Origin: Macrosoma leucophasiata
Taxonomy: Eukaryota; Arthropoda; Insecta; Lepidoptera; Hedylidae
Direction of reading: 5' to 3'
Assembly: GCA_036365455.1 (NCBI GenBank)
Contig: JAWQUS010000010.1
Location: 23,980,501 to 24,044,500, forward strand
Length of the DNA: 64,000 nt
Of this stretch, positions 29,616 to 38,689 are shown piece after piece. The notes beneath the pieces are model-generated. The model had not been told where the DNA came from. It did not search any database and worked only from the letters and a program-made list of their open reading frames with translations. The position numbers were made by a program, and so were the translations under genes. The first letter of the stretch is position 1. Every line of letters begins with the position of its first letter.

Positions 29616-30007
29616 TATCAGAGTCTCCCACCTGTGACGTGTGTGGAACTGTAGAAGACGTACACCATCTCCTTGTTGAATGTATTAAAAGTGATAATCA
29701 ACGAAAATCCATTATGGATAGATTAGAGCTAAATATAATAATAAGTTGAATGTAGGTATGTTTGTAGATATCGACCCCTACTATTTGTAAAGAGTGACAT
29801 TTCATCCGCGGATAAGATACATTTCCGGATGAATTGTCACCTAAGTCGATATTTTAGCATCGCCAGCATCTGACGCTGCTAAAATAGTCAATGGTCTATT
29901 CAATTAATTGTGTAATTGTTATTGAGGCTTATTTGGTTAGGGTTAAATGGGTCTGGCATACCATTACGGAAAAGCCTCCAAAAATATCAGAAATAAAAAA
30001 AATAAAA
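29616..30007 (+). mobile_element. 5'-truncated LINE insertion with 12-bp target duplication
   Basis: CTACCGCCAAAT is present on both sides (29604-29615 and 30008-30019). The 392-bp insert opens inside a coding frame, reads SPTCDVCGTVEDVHHLLVEC (a C-x2-C...H-x4-C-type zinc knuckle near the ORF end) to a stop at about 29747, and ends in a 3' UTR with the A-rich tail AAATAAAAAAAATAAAA. This is the classic product of target-primed reverse transcription. The relic at 7695 belongs to the same family. Confidence 0.85.
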
Positions 30008-30019
30008 CTACCGCCAAAT

Positions 30020-30225
30020 GGTAGTGTTCAGCACTATCCTTTTCCGGTTAAATTAGAGTAATGTATGACCCGTAATAATTTTACTGAGACATGACAACTT
30101 ACGTCTCAGGGGTAGCAACGCATCTGCATTTTGAACTCTGTTTTTGTGTAGGTATCTATAGGCTGCAGCCATCAATCAACATCAATGTGAGCTGCATGCT
30201 CATTTGCCACCTTCCGTACATAAAA
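30020..30225 (+). repeat. Repeat A2, continuation
   Basis: GGTAGTGTTCAGCACTATCC, GTAATAATTTTACTGAGACA, CATCTGCATTTTGAAC and the A-tailed end CCGTACATAAAAAAAATAAC. It completes the copy begun at 29538. Confidence 0.82.
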
Positions 30226-30227
30226 AA

Positions 30228-30545
30228 AATAACTGCCTCAGTAGTGTAGTTGTGGTAGGCCAGTACTACTACGCTGGGTCCTGGGTTTGATTCCCGGGAC
30301 GGGGACTATCAGTGATAACGATGTGAAATTCTTTATCTCTGGTTCTATTGGGATTTTTCCATTTTCTAGAAGTTTCTCAGTACCTCGGAGTTAGGTGATG
30401 TGTCCGGAGATGTCTACAGGCTTGCCACTTGTTACCTGTTACATGGGTCAAAATGTAACCGGTGAATTGTGGGTGCGTGAATTTACCTCTCCTTACATCT
30501 CCGGATACAGTTGCCAGTGATTGTATTATAATTGAAAGGTGTATA
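30228..30545 (+). repeat. SINE-B, near full length
   Basis: Head CTGCCTCAGTAGTGTAGTTG with B box GGGTTTGATTCCC, then CCATTTTCTAGAAGTTTCTC and CAGGCTTGCCACTTGTTACC. Same order as the copy at 8622, moderately diverged; the T-rich end is shortened. Confidence 0.78.
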
Positions 30546-30584
30546 TAAACATATTTTTACTAGTGCTACCACTACTGGTACCTC

Positions 30585-30690
30585 CACTGACGAAGCTCAT
30601 AAGCGTAGGCATCACCGCATTAACTAATCTACTTGCTACTAAATGATAGTGTTCAGCGCTATCATGTTCCGGTCAGGTGGTAATGCGTAT
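30585..30690 (+). repeat. Repeat A1, 5' part
   Basis: CACTGACGAAGCTCATAAGC, GGCATCACCGCATTAACTAA and GTGTTCAGCGCTATCATGTT. It ends after CAGGTGGTAATG. Confidence 0.75.
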
Positions 30691-30734
30691 GTGGTATTAT
30701 TACAACCACTAAAATCTAAATAAGTACTTTTTTT

Positions 30735-31020
30735 TTATGTAACCGAAGTGGCAAACAAGCGTGCAGATCACATTGATGTTAAGTGATGACTGCAGCCTAT
30801 AGACACCCACACAAAAACCAAGGTCAAAATGCAGATGCGTTACCACTCCTGAGGCCTAAGGTATTACGCCTCTGTGCCGGAAATTACAGGGCCGTACATT
30901 ACCACCTGACCGGAACACGACAGTGCTAGACACTACCATTTAGCGGCAAGTATATTAGGTAATGCGGTGGTGCCTACGCCCGCGAGCTCCGTCACTGGAG
31001 CTCTACCACCAGTATATTAT
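30735..31020 (-). repeat. Repeat A1, full length
   Basis: Complete minus-strand copy from TTTTTTATGTAACCGAAGTG (A-tail side) to CCCGCGAGCTCCGTCACTGG AGCTCTACCACCAG, useful as a reference for the 5' stem-loop (GAGCTCC/GGAGCTC with loop GTCACT). Confidence 0.88.
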
Positions 31021-31374
31021 ACTTCAGTGCCAAAAGTTACAGAAACTAAAATGCACAATTTTTTGTCTAAATGACAATAAATTGTGCTTTTTCCTGTAGA
31101 CACACAAAGACACACAAAGAAAACTAATATAAATATATTGGTGAAAAGAGGCCAAGTTCAAAAACCTCGTCAAATCTAAGTTAGGGCTACTTAAATATTT
31201 ATGATTACATCGAACTTACATTTGGCAGTTGTATTGTTCTGTCCATGTGGTTTCCGGGGTTCGTATAAGGGGATTTTCTGAATCTAAATTGGGTCAATAA
31301 ATAATGAACGCTATTTTCAATCTACAGGCAGTTTTATTCCTTTATCAGTTTTCATGGATTTAAGCCCGTTGTCC

Positions 31375-31715
31375 CATTTTTGTTTATGCAATGAAATTGG
31401 CAAACAAGCATGCAGTTCACATTGATGTTAAGTGATGACTACAGTCTACAGGGTGTCTATAGACTGCAGACTATAGACACCCTATAGTCTGCAGTCTATA
31501 GACACGATGACCAGAGGTCAAAATGCAGATGCGTTTCCACTCCTGAGGCCTACGGTGTTAGGCCTCTGTGCCGGAAATTACAGGGCCATACATACCGCCT
31601 GACCGGAACACGATAGTGCTGAACACTACTATTTAGCGGCAAGTACATTAGGTAATGCGGTAGTGCCTACGCCCGCGAGCTCCGTCACTGGAGCTCTACC
31701 ACCAGAAAAAATTGC
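31375..31715 (-). repeat. Repeat A1 with internal palindrome expansion
   Basis: Minus-strand copy whose GACTGCAGCCTATAGACAC segment has been expanded into a near-perfect palindrome: 31454-31475 and 31483-31504 are exact 22-bp reverse complements with a 7-nt centre. The rest is ordinary, through to GGAGCTCTACCACCAG. Confidence 0.85.
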
Positions 31716-31737
31716 CATCACTGCCGGCAGGAAAGCG

Positions 31738-31952
31738 ACTAAGTACGTTTGTGCAAGGTTTTTACTGTCCGGCATTCCGACTTTTTACGGTCCGGTGTGC
31801 CACATTTATTTAAATACTAGCTGGTGCACTACACGTAATTTTAGTGTCCGAAATATCACTTTCCAATTCATCGTTTCTTCATGCTACACTGGACCGTAAA
31901 AAATCGGAATTCCGAACAGTAAAATTCCTTGCAGTGCACAAGCGCCCTAACT
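31738..31952. mobile_element. MITE with roughly 60-bp inverted ends
   Basis: GCAAGGTTTTTACTGTCCGG and GGCATTCCGACTTTTTACGG on the left are mirrored by GACCGTAAAAAATCGGAATT and CCGAACAGTAAAATTCCTTG on the right, about 100 bp apart. No ORF. It adjoins the 5' end of repeat A. The transposon superfamily is not clear. Confidence 0.72.
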
Positions 31953-32134
31953 ATCGGATATTTGGACAATAGATTGACTTACCAGGTATACCAAAGAGAT
32001 GAGAGAGAAAGAGGTAGATATATTTAATAGTTGATTGGTTACTGTTACTGTTTACTGTCTATTTCTATTCTATTTCTAATATCGATGAGGACTCTTTCCA
32101 CTACTGGCGTACTACCACGAACACTACTAGTACT

Positions 32135-32240
32135 ACACATTTTTGACCTCTGGTTTTTCTGTGGGTGTCTATAGGCTGTGTGTTCTGTGTGTGTGTGAAG
32201 GAATGTGAACAGAATGCTTGTTTGTCACTTTCATTAACAA
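32135..32240 (+). repeat. Repeat A, 3' part
   Basis: TTTTTGACCTCTGGTTTTTC, GTGGGTGTCTATAGGCTGTG and TGCTTGTTTGTCACTTTCAT; the CAGTCATCACTTAACATCAA segment is eroded into a GTGT run. Confidence 0.6.
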
Positions 32241-32939
32241 AAATATACTTCCCTCCCGTGAAAGCTTATCCCTTAAGCCAATGCGTATCTGAGATAGAGA
32301 CATTTTTTGCGTTGCCACAAAGTTAAAAACTCGTTATTCGCGGGCGGGAAAGTTACGGAAGTCACCATTGTGTCTGGCGGGGAATTTATCGCGGTGATGA
32401 GCCCGCGATTATTCCCAACAAGCTGTCTTAATTGGACCGATTGTATTTGTTTTTTAATGACCATGTTTTGGGTGAACGATTTCTTTTGCTGTTAAAATAA
32501 TCTGATGTGTACGTGTACGCTATACGCTTGTAAAAAGGCCTCAGTATAAATTATATATAATAGTTTCATAACGTATATAATAATAGTTTTATAATTAAGT
32601 ATATAATAATAGTTTTATAATTAATTATCAAGTGTATTCTAAAGTATTTTTCAGCATAGAAGCATAACAGCTTACCTTAGAGGTAGTGTGGAGAAAGATG
32701 TAGCATTCCTCCAATGAAAAGGGAGGATTCTCCGACCAGGCCAGGCCATTAACGTTGGGAAGTTGTATAGGGCAACTCTTGCGAAAACTTCGTATATGCA
32801 ATGTAACTCGGTAATACGCCATCTTCCGTACTAGACAAGTACTTAGTTTTTCTTCATTGTTCCACTAGGTGGCGCCTTATAAAGAACGGTAGCAATATAT
32901 TATTATCTTCATTAAAAACTCGTGATTTTATGAAGATGT
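32241..32939. other. No gene seen
   Basis: AT-rich, with a threefold near-repeat of AATAATAGTTTTATAATTAA at about 32555-32625. No supported ORF. Confidence 0.4.
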
Positions 32940-33005
32940 TTATAGGTTACAGTATTCACTTACCATCAATGTGAACTGTATGATTGTTTGCCATAACATA
33001 AAAAA
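32940..33005 (+). repeat. Repeat A, 3' end fragment
   Basis: TACAGTATTCACTTACCATC AATGTGAACTGTATGATTGT TTGCCATAACATAAAAAAT: the last 60 bp of the repeat. It serves as the uninterrupted reference for the target site at 26308/29133. Confidence 0.75.
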
Positions 33006-33174
33006 TGTTAAGTATACAAATACCTCTGACTATGGCTCGAGAAAATGTATACACCAACTTTGCAATCTTTTTGCAAAGTTTTTCTTAAATTTATCAAACA
33101 ACGAATCGATAAGGTAATACGTCGGTGGCTGTGTCTTAACTTGCCAATGATCTCGTCTATCAGTTTTATTAATA

Positions 33175-33418
33175 ACTAGCTGTACTCGCGACTTCGCGTG
33201 CGAATTTATGATTGTTCAGTATCTACCCGGACGGAGCCTTTGGCTATAAGAGTAGCCTAAGTTACTTCTTATTACATAAGCTATCTTCCAGTGAAAGTCC
33301 CGTCAAAATCGGCCAGCCGTTCCCGAGATTAGCGGGAATAAACAGACAGGCAGACAAATAGACAAAAATTGTAAAAAATGTTGTTTTGGTATATGTACCG
33401 TGTGTATATGTATATATA
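33175..33418 (-). repeat. CTAGT-ended repeat, minus strand
   Basis: ACTAGCTGTACTCGCGACTT, GTAGCCTAAGTTACTTCTTA, GTCCCGTCAAAATCGGCCAG and a CAGACAGG tract, ending in TA repeats. It is the inverted counterpart of 4030-4300. The Gypsy element is inserted in its TA-repeat end. Confidence 0.7.
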
Positions 33419-33779
33419 TATAAGTCTGTTTTACTACATGAAAGAAATAAACCTTGTGTTGCTGAAAAGAAGATTTATTGTTAGTTTTTTTTATACAGAG
33501 ACTATTTTATTTAGGTAATATAAAACAATATGAACTCAAACCTGAAAAGAAGAAACGACAATGAAAGTTTATTCTTTCACTTTTAAAACATAAAATAATA
33601 TAATATTAAAATTTTCATTGATTATGCAATTGTCAATCAACTCGTATTTAAATCTGTCATCTGACATTCTGAATTCGTTTCTTCTTTAAAATCAGACAAT
33701 TAAAAAGTTAAAAACTATAACCAAACTTCATGGTAAATAAACACACAGAGTGCGAAGAAAGAAATAGTATTTCTTTACA
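33419..33779 (-). repeat. 3' LTR of the Gypsy element
   Basis: In element orientation it starts TGTAAAGAAATAC and ends AACAGACTTATA. It carries an AATAAA signal (plus-strand TTTATT at 33474-33479). It matches 38092-38452 except for A/T, G/A and A/G changes at about 33473, 33622 and 33744. The TA-rich border leaves the outer limit uncertain by 2 bp. Confidence 0.9.
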
Positions 33780-33792
33780 TCTCCCCCCATGG
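33780..33792 (-). promoter_or_regulatory. Polypurine tract of the Gypsy element
   Basis: Minus strand ATGGGGGGAGA lies directly before the TGTAAAG start of the 3' LTR. It is the expected primer site for plus-strand DNA synthesis. Confidence 0.8.
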
Positions 33793-33816
33793 GGAAGAAA
33801 ATTCACCCGTGAATTT

Positions 33817-36800
33817 TCACTCCAGTTCTCCATTTGATACTTGCACATTCTCATCCTCTGTTATCTGTACTGGAATTAGTTTTGTGATATGAAAAAGATT
33901 TGACTCTGTTTTTCTATGTCCTGTATCTATCTCGTAAATTGTATTAGATTTCTTTTTAATTATTTTATATGGTCCAATTCTCAATTCATCTAGCTTTTTC
34001 CTATTTAGTTTATTCCCATTTTCTATATATACTAGATCTCCCACACTGAATTCTCTTTGTTTTCTATTCCTATCATACCTCATTTTGTTATAGTAATGTG
34101 ATTTCAAGGTATTATTAAGCGCTGTTTTCTTATCTCCGATCCAGTCACTATTTATACCTCCTTGTTGTAGTTCTTTTGGTAAGACCTTAACATCTGTTCC
34201 GTATAACAAATAACATGGTGCATAGCCAGTTACTGAGTGGTTAGTCTGATTGTATTTTTCTACACATTCATGTGCTATTGTAGTCCACGCTCTGTTTTCT
34301 CCATCTTCATTGATTTTGCATCTAATTTTGTTAACTATCGTTTGATTCAACCTTTCATTTAGGCCATTAGAAAACGGTGCATTCACTGCTGTAAAAATTA
34401 TTGTTATTTGTTTGTCAGTAAGGAATTTCTTGAATTCTTTAGAGTTTATTCCAGGATACTGGTCGGTAAGGAGCATCCCAATCTCTTCGGTTTCAGCGAC
34501 CTTATTTATTAGCTTTATAAAGTCATGTGCACCCTGGGTTTTTGATGTTATAATAAATGCATATCTAGTGAAGTGGTCCACTAAAAGATGTATGTATTTC
34601 TTGGTTGATCTAGAACCACCAAAACCTCCAATTGTGTCTATTGATACTATTTCAAAGGGTCTTGTCGCTGGGCCTAAATATGACATTAATCCGTATTTGT
34701 GTTGTCCTCTTGTTTTGTTTTTTATGCAAATTTCACAATTCCTACAAACATTTTTAATATTTTTCGTTAAATTTTTTGTTGCGTACAGTGAACTAATAGT
34801 CGTTAGCATTTGTCCCACTCCAATGTGACATAGATCTTCATGTATTCGCTTTATAAATTTAATACTGAATTCTTCTGTTATTATTATTTTCTCTTTGTTC
34901 CTAATTCTTTTGAAGTATAAATTGTGTTTTTTGATTATTTTATTATTGATTCTCTGTATTTCTTTATTTTGATTCTGATCTATTACAATATCTTCTAATG
35001 TAATTAAGTTCACAACTTTCAGTTGTTCTTCTAGATTATCCTCTGGTTCTAATACAGGATTCCGACTTAAACAGTCCGCTTCTAAATTATCTTTTCCAGG
35101 GGAATATTTGATTTTAAAATCATATTGTGAAAGGTAATAAGTCAAATCACCTAGTTCTTCGTCTGTTCTAGCTTTTAAGTTCATGTTTTCTAATGGTTTA
35201 TGGTCTGTGTAGACTGTAAACGATTTACCTATCAGCCAGTACTGCCAATATCTTAGTGCTTCTTTAATAGCTAAGCATTCTAAATATATTGCCTTTTTCT
35301 TCTTTTGCGCTCCATTCAGTTTTTTTGAAAAATAGGCTACTGGTTTTTCTTTACCATCTAGTTGTACTTGTTTTAAAATTGCTCCAACACCCAGCAGAGA
35401 ACCATCAGTATAAATATTTATTGGTAGATTTTGATCATAAATTTCTAGTATTGGCTGTGAACACAAGAGACTCTTTATTTTTTCAAACGCATTTTGACAT
35501 TCTTCAGACCAAACAAACTTTTGATTTTTTCTTAGCAAATTATGTAATGGGTCAAGAATTATTGCGCTCCTTGGTATATATTTATGGTAAAAGTTTACTT
35601 TTCCCAAAAATTGTCGAATATTCTTCTGTGTTTTTGGTACTGGAAATTCTTTTATCGAAATGAGATTGTCCTTCAGTGGTTGGATAGAATTATATTGAAT
35701 GATATGTCCCAGGTATTTTACCGAATCTGATGCAAATGTACATTTTATAAATTTTAGTCGAAATCCTTCCGTTTGAATTGCTTCTAGTAACTGTTTCAAG
35801 TGACTTATGTGTTCATCAAATGAGTTTGAAAATATCAGGATGTCATCTATATAATTGACAGCAAAATCGGTTAGTTTATATTTTCTAAGTATGTTACACA
35901 ATATTCTTTGAAATATTGCTGGAGCAGTCTTCAAACCAAATGGTAGGCAAGTCCATTGAAAGTGTCCCTCTTGAGTTACAAACCCTGTCTTCTTCCTGTC
36001 CTCTACTCGTAGAGGTATAGACCAAAAAGCTGAATTAACGTCTAAGGTTGTAAAAAATTTGCAATTTCTTGTTTTTGTCATTAAATCGTCAATTAATGGG
36101 AAGGGTTGAGCCTGAGGAACTACAATTTTATTTAAATCCCTGAAGTCTATACAGAGCCTTGATTTTTTATTTTCTTCCTTTTTAAATGTCAAAGTTACTG
36201 GTGCTGCGAATGGACTATAAGATTCTTCTATAAGCGCATTATCCAATAATTCGGCTATTTGTTCTGCTATCTCTTTTTTGTCTTCTATAGTGCATCTGTA
36301 TGGCCTCTTGCTGCAGTATTTATCCATTAATAAATCTATTCTTGCTTCATATCCTTTAACCATTCCCACGTCATACTTGTTTTTGGCAAAAACTGATTGA
36401 TATTGTTGTATTAGCTTATTTATTTCTTCCCTTTTATCATCATCTAAATGACCAACCTTTATTTCAAATTCCTCTTCTTTGATATGTTCATTAAAATTAA
36501 TTTTGTTTTCGTTTTCATATTTATTACCTTCATTTTCACCTTCGTCTATCTTTTTCTCCATTTTTTTACTATTCTTTTTGTGTAAGTATTGTTTCTGAGT
36601 TATTTTTAACTCCTCATTTTGTACTAGCTTGTATTTCTTTATCATATCTAATCCTATTAAGAAATCATATCTGAATTTGTGTTCGTCAATGATGTACACA
36701 TCCACATTTTCTTCTATTTCAAAAATTTTTATTTTTAAATTTGTCAAACCACTTGTTTTTTGGACACCATTAATTGTTACTATATTTTCTTCATTCGAGT

Positions 36801-36927
36801 TATGTCCTTTTGTATTTAGTTTTAGTAATTTGGAATTAATTAGAGATACATTTGAACCTGAATCGTATACTCCATAAATTTCTAATTCATTATTTAACAG
36901 TAGTTTGATCTTAATTAATGGTGTCAC
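33817..36927 (-). CDS. pol: Gypsy Pol: protease, RT, RNase H, integrase
   Basis: 1036 residues, uninterrupted, in the -1 frame after gag; no ATG at its start (first codons include GTG), so it is expected as a Gag-Pol fusion. Aspartic protease: YDSGS at about 22 and LIGLD near 92. RT: LCIDFRDLN, FGLKTAPAIFQR and catalytic NYIDDILIF at about 358. RNase H: NIYTDGS at about 505, a Glu in LECLAIKEAL, and YTDHKPL. Integrase: an H-x4-H...C-x2-C zinc finger at about 695-732 (HEDLCH, CRNCEIC) and catalytic Asp, Asp, Glu in SIDTIGG, LLTDQ and LNERLNQ; the last two have exactly 35 residues between them. The C-terminus has the GPYKIIKKKSN stretch of Gypsy integrases. All catalytic residues seen are present. 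Confidence 0.95.
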   Translation of the reverse strand: MTPLIKIKLLLNNELEIYGVYDSGSNVSLINSKLLKLNTKGHNSNEENIVTINGVQKTSGLTNLKIKIFEIEENVDVYIIDEHKFRYDFLIGLDMIKKYKLVQNEELKITQKQYLHKKNSKKMEKKIDEGENEGNKYENENKINFNEHIKEEEFEIKVGHLDDDKREEINKLIQQYQSVFAKNKYDVGMVKGYEARIDLLMDKYCSKRPYRCTIEDKKEIAEQIAELLDNALIEESYSPFAAPVTLTFKKEENKKSRLCIDFRDLNKIVVPQAQPFPLIDDLMTKTRNCKFFTTLDVNSAFWSIPLRVEDRKKTGFVTQEGHFQWTCLPFGLKTAPAIFQRILCNILRKYKLTDFAVNYIDDILIFSNSFDEHISHLKQLLEAIQTEGFRLKFIKCTFASDSVKYLGHIIQYNSIQPLKDNLISIKEFPVPKTQKNIRQFLGKVNFYHKYIPRSAIILDPLHNLLRKNQKFVWSEECQNAFEKIKSLLCSQPILEIYDQNLPINIYTDGSLLGVGAILKQVQLDGKEKPVAYFSKKLNGAQKKKKAIYLECLAIKEALRYWQYWLIGKSFTVYTDHKPLENMNLKARTDEELGDLTYYLSQYDFKIKYSPGKDNLEADCLSRNPVLEPEDNLEEQLKVVNLITLEDIVIDQNQNKEIQRINNKIIKKHNLYFKRIRNKEKIIITEEFSIKFIKRIHEDLCHIGVGQMLTTISSLYATKNLTKNIKNVCRNCEICIKNKTRGQHKYGLMSYLGPATRPFEIVSIDTIGGFGGSRSTKKYIHLLVDHFTRYAFIITSKTQGAHDFIKLINKVAETEEIGMLLTDQYPGINSKEFKKFLTDKQITIIFTAVNAPFSNGLNERLNQTIVNKIRCKINEDGENRAWTTIAHECVEKYNQTNHSVTGYAPCYLLYGTDVKVLPKELQQGGINSDWIGDKKTALNNTLKSHYYNKMRYDRNRKQREFSVGDLVYIENGNKLNRKKLDELRIGPYKIIKKKSNTIYEIDTGHRKTESNLFHITKLIPVQITEDENVQVSNGELE

Positions 36928-36929
36928 TA

Positions 36930-38066
36930 CTAGTTTTTTTGTTCTGTTTCATTTAACTCTGCTTCAATCACTGAATTATTTACATGTTTAATATATCTTT
37001 TATTTAATTTATCATCTTCTCTAACTCTAAACCAGCATGTAGCTTCGGAATGATAGCGAACCCCTTTATTTAATTTTACGCATATTTTGCATGGATAACG
37101 TCCTTCATTTGTAATATTTATCCTTTGATTTTCATACTTTCTGTACGTTCCATTTCTATTTTTATTTACCAAATGTTCATACTTTCTCACCTCATTGAAT
37201 AAACATACTATATCGTTCATTGCTTCTCTATTTATCTTCTCTAATACAAAACCTGGCAAACCTACCGCTATCAGATCCACCAGTGTACCTGTATCAATTG
37301 AATTTCTCATGTCCAATAAAAGTTTTTCCTTTTTAATGGCATAGTCCACTAATGAACCATCCTTATATTTAAATAACAATGCATAGGTCACTTGGTTCCA
37401 GTTTTGGTTTGCAAATGACTCACACAACTTTTCTTTCCAAACTATCCACTCTGAGTTGAGTGTTAATTTTATAATCATTGAGCTGTACCAATCAACACAA
37501 CTTTTATCCATAAATAGTCGGAGAATCTCAATTTTTTGTTCATCTTTCATAATACCGAAGCGAGAACATTCTCTCTCAAAAATGTCAATCCATTGCCTTG
37601 CATTCGAGTTTTTGCTCGTAAATTTCTCAATCACAAACTTCTCTGCGACATATTTCAGATTCTGTTTTTTTAAATCATGTGTATTTTCTATTAACTTTGT
37701 AAACATTTCTTCCAATGAATTCGAATCTCTAATTTGTTCTTCAGATGCTCGGTTATGTTCAATTTCCTCCAGATATTGTTCTCCAAATTGTAAGTTACCA
37801 TCAGCATCTATGTAAATTTCTCGTAATTTATCTGTCATAGTTATCCAAACTCTTCGTGTCTGATGTCTTTTCTTTAAACTATTTTTTACTTTGTTGTACA
37901 CGGCTGTCTCAATTAATTCTTCGTGAAATCCAAGAGACTGTAATTCTTCTGGTATAGCAATTTTTTTTTCATCTTTAGTTGTGATTGAGGTTACACAACA
38001 AATATTAGATTTTCCATCATTCGCCGGTAAAATCGTGAATTCAAAACGTAACTGCTCCATTTGCAT
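36930..38066 (-). CDS. gag: Gypsy Gag
   Basis: 378 residues from ATG (38064-38066) to TAG. The middle (about 130-300; ARQWIDIFERECSRFGIM, FANQNWNQVTYALLFKYKDG) has the helical character of retrotransposon capsids. Near the C-terminus CKICVKLNKGVRYHSEATCW gives a C-x2-C-x9-H-x4-C cluster, a stretched variant of the nucleocapsid zinc knuckle (usual spacing C-x2-C-x4-H-x4-C). It would form the virus-like particle and bind the element's RNA. It ends in three consecutive stop triplets in its own frame (TAG TAG TGA), placed just after a frameshift heptamer. Confidence 0.88.
   Translation of the reverse strand: MQMEQLRFEFTILPANDGKSNICCVTSITTKDEKKIAIPEELQSLGFHEELIETAVYNKVKNSLKKRHQTRRVWITMTDKLREIYIDADGNLQFGEQYLEEIEHNRASEEQIRDSNSLEEMFTKLIENTHDLKKQNLKYVAEKFVIEKFTSKNSNARQWIDIFERECSRFGIMKDEQKIEILRLFMDKSCVDWYSSMIIKLTLNSEWIVWKEKLCESFANQNWNQVTYALLFKYKDGSLVDYAIKKEKLLLDMRNSIDTGTLVDLIAVGLPGFVLEKINREAMNDIVCLFNEVRKYEHLVNKNRNGTYRKYENQRINITNEGRYPCKICVKLNKGVRYHSEATCWFRVREDDKLNKRYIKHVNNSVIEAELNETEQKN
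36933..36939 (-). promoter_or_regulatory. -1 ribosomal frameshift heptamer
   Basis: On the minus strand the gag codons read CAA AAA AAC TAG, so the heptamer A AAA AAC (form X XXY YYZ) sits directly before the gag stop. A one-base backward slip moves translation into AAA CTA GTA GTG, the open pol frame. This sequence is among the most efficient known -1 slip sites. A downstream stimulatory structure was not assessed. Confidence 0.85.
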
Positions 38067-38091
38067 CTTTTTATAAACAAAATTGTCGTTT
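38067..38091 (-). other. Leader between 5' LTR and gag
   Basis: Only 25 nt, where the tRNA primer-binding site should lie. The usual TGG start of a PBS complementary to a tRNA 3' end does not occur next to the LTR (the leader begins AAAACGACAATTTTG). The primer may be a tRNA fragment or be bound differently. Confidence 0.55.
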
Positions 38092-38452
38092 TATAAGTCT
38101 GTTTTACTACATGAAAGAAATAAACCTTGTGTTGCTGAAAAGAAGTTTTATTGTTAGTTTTTTTTATACAGAGACTATTTTATTTAGGTAATATAAAACA
38201 ATATGAACTCAAACCTGAAAAGAAGAAACGACAATGAAAGTTTATTCTTTCACTTTTAAAACATAAAATAATATAATATTAAAATTTTCATTAATTATGC
38301 AATTGTCAATCAACTCGTATTTAAATCTGTCATCTGACATTCTGAATTCGTTTCTTCTTTAAAATCAGACAATTAAAAAGTTAAAAACTATAACCAAACT
38401 TCATGGTAAATAAACACGCAGAGTGCGAAGAAAGAAATAGTATTTCTTTACA
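38092..38452 (-). repeat. 5' LTR of the Gypsy element
   Basis: Partner of 33419-33779, with the same ends and the AATAAA signal (plus-strand TTTATT at 38147-38152). It is flanked on the right by TATATA. Confidence 0.9.
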
Positions 38453-38689
38453 TATATAGATAGATTCACTGGTTTACTTCGAACCTAGTTGAAAAAAGGA
38501 TTAACCTTTTATCATGCAGATTCGAATCGTGGTTGTTCTCATATATGCTTGTATGCATACATTAATCTCTACCAAAAACGGCGGAACTCCTGGTTAGCTT
38601 AATTGTGAATTTTGGTGACATATTAGTAAGCTCAGTAGGTAGGTATTGGGTATACCACTACTTCTTCTCCTTCTTTTCGTGTCAATGGC

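Larger units (their letters stand above)
33419..38452 (-). mobile_element. Ty3/Gypsy LTR retrotransposon, intact
   Basis: A 5-kb element on the minus strand: 5' LTR 38452-38092, gag 38066-36930, pol 36927-33817 (frame -1 to gag), polypurine tract, 3' LTR 33779-33419. The order protease-RT-RNase H-integrase defines Ty3/Gypsy (Metaviridae). There is no env-like ORF and no chromodomain visible. The two LTRs differ at only three positions that I can find in about 361 bp, so the insertion is young. Flanking TATA (4 to 6 bp; the exact length is hidden by the TA tract) is the likely target duplication. Only about 25 nt separate the 5' LTR from the gag ATG. Confidence 0.92.

Noticed and set aside
34412..36877. 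Plus-strand ORFs of up to 138 codons
   Set aside because: Antisense shadows of the Gypsy pol gene.
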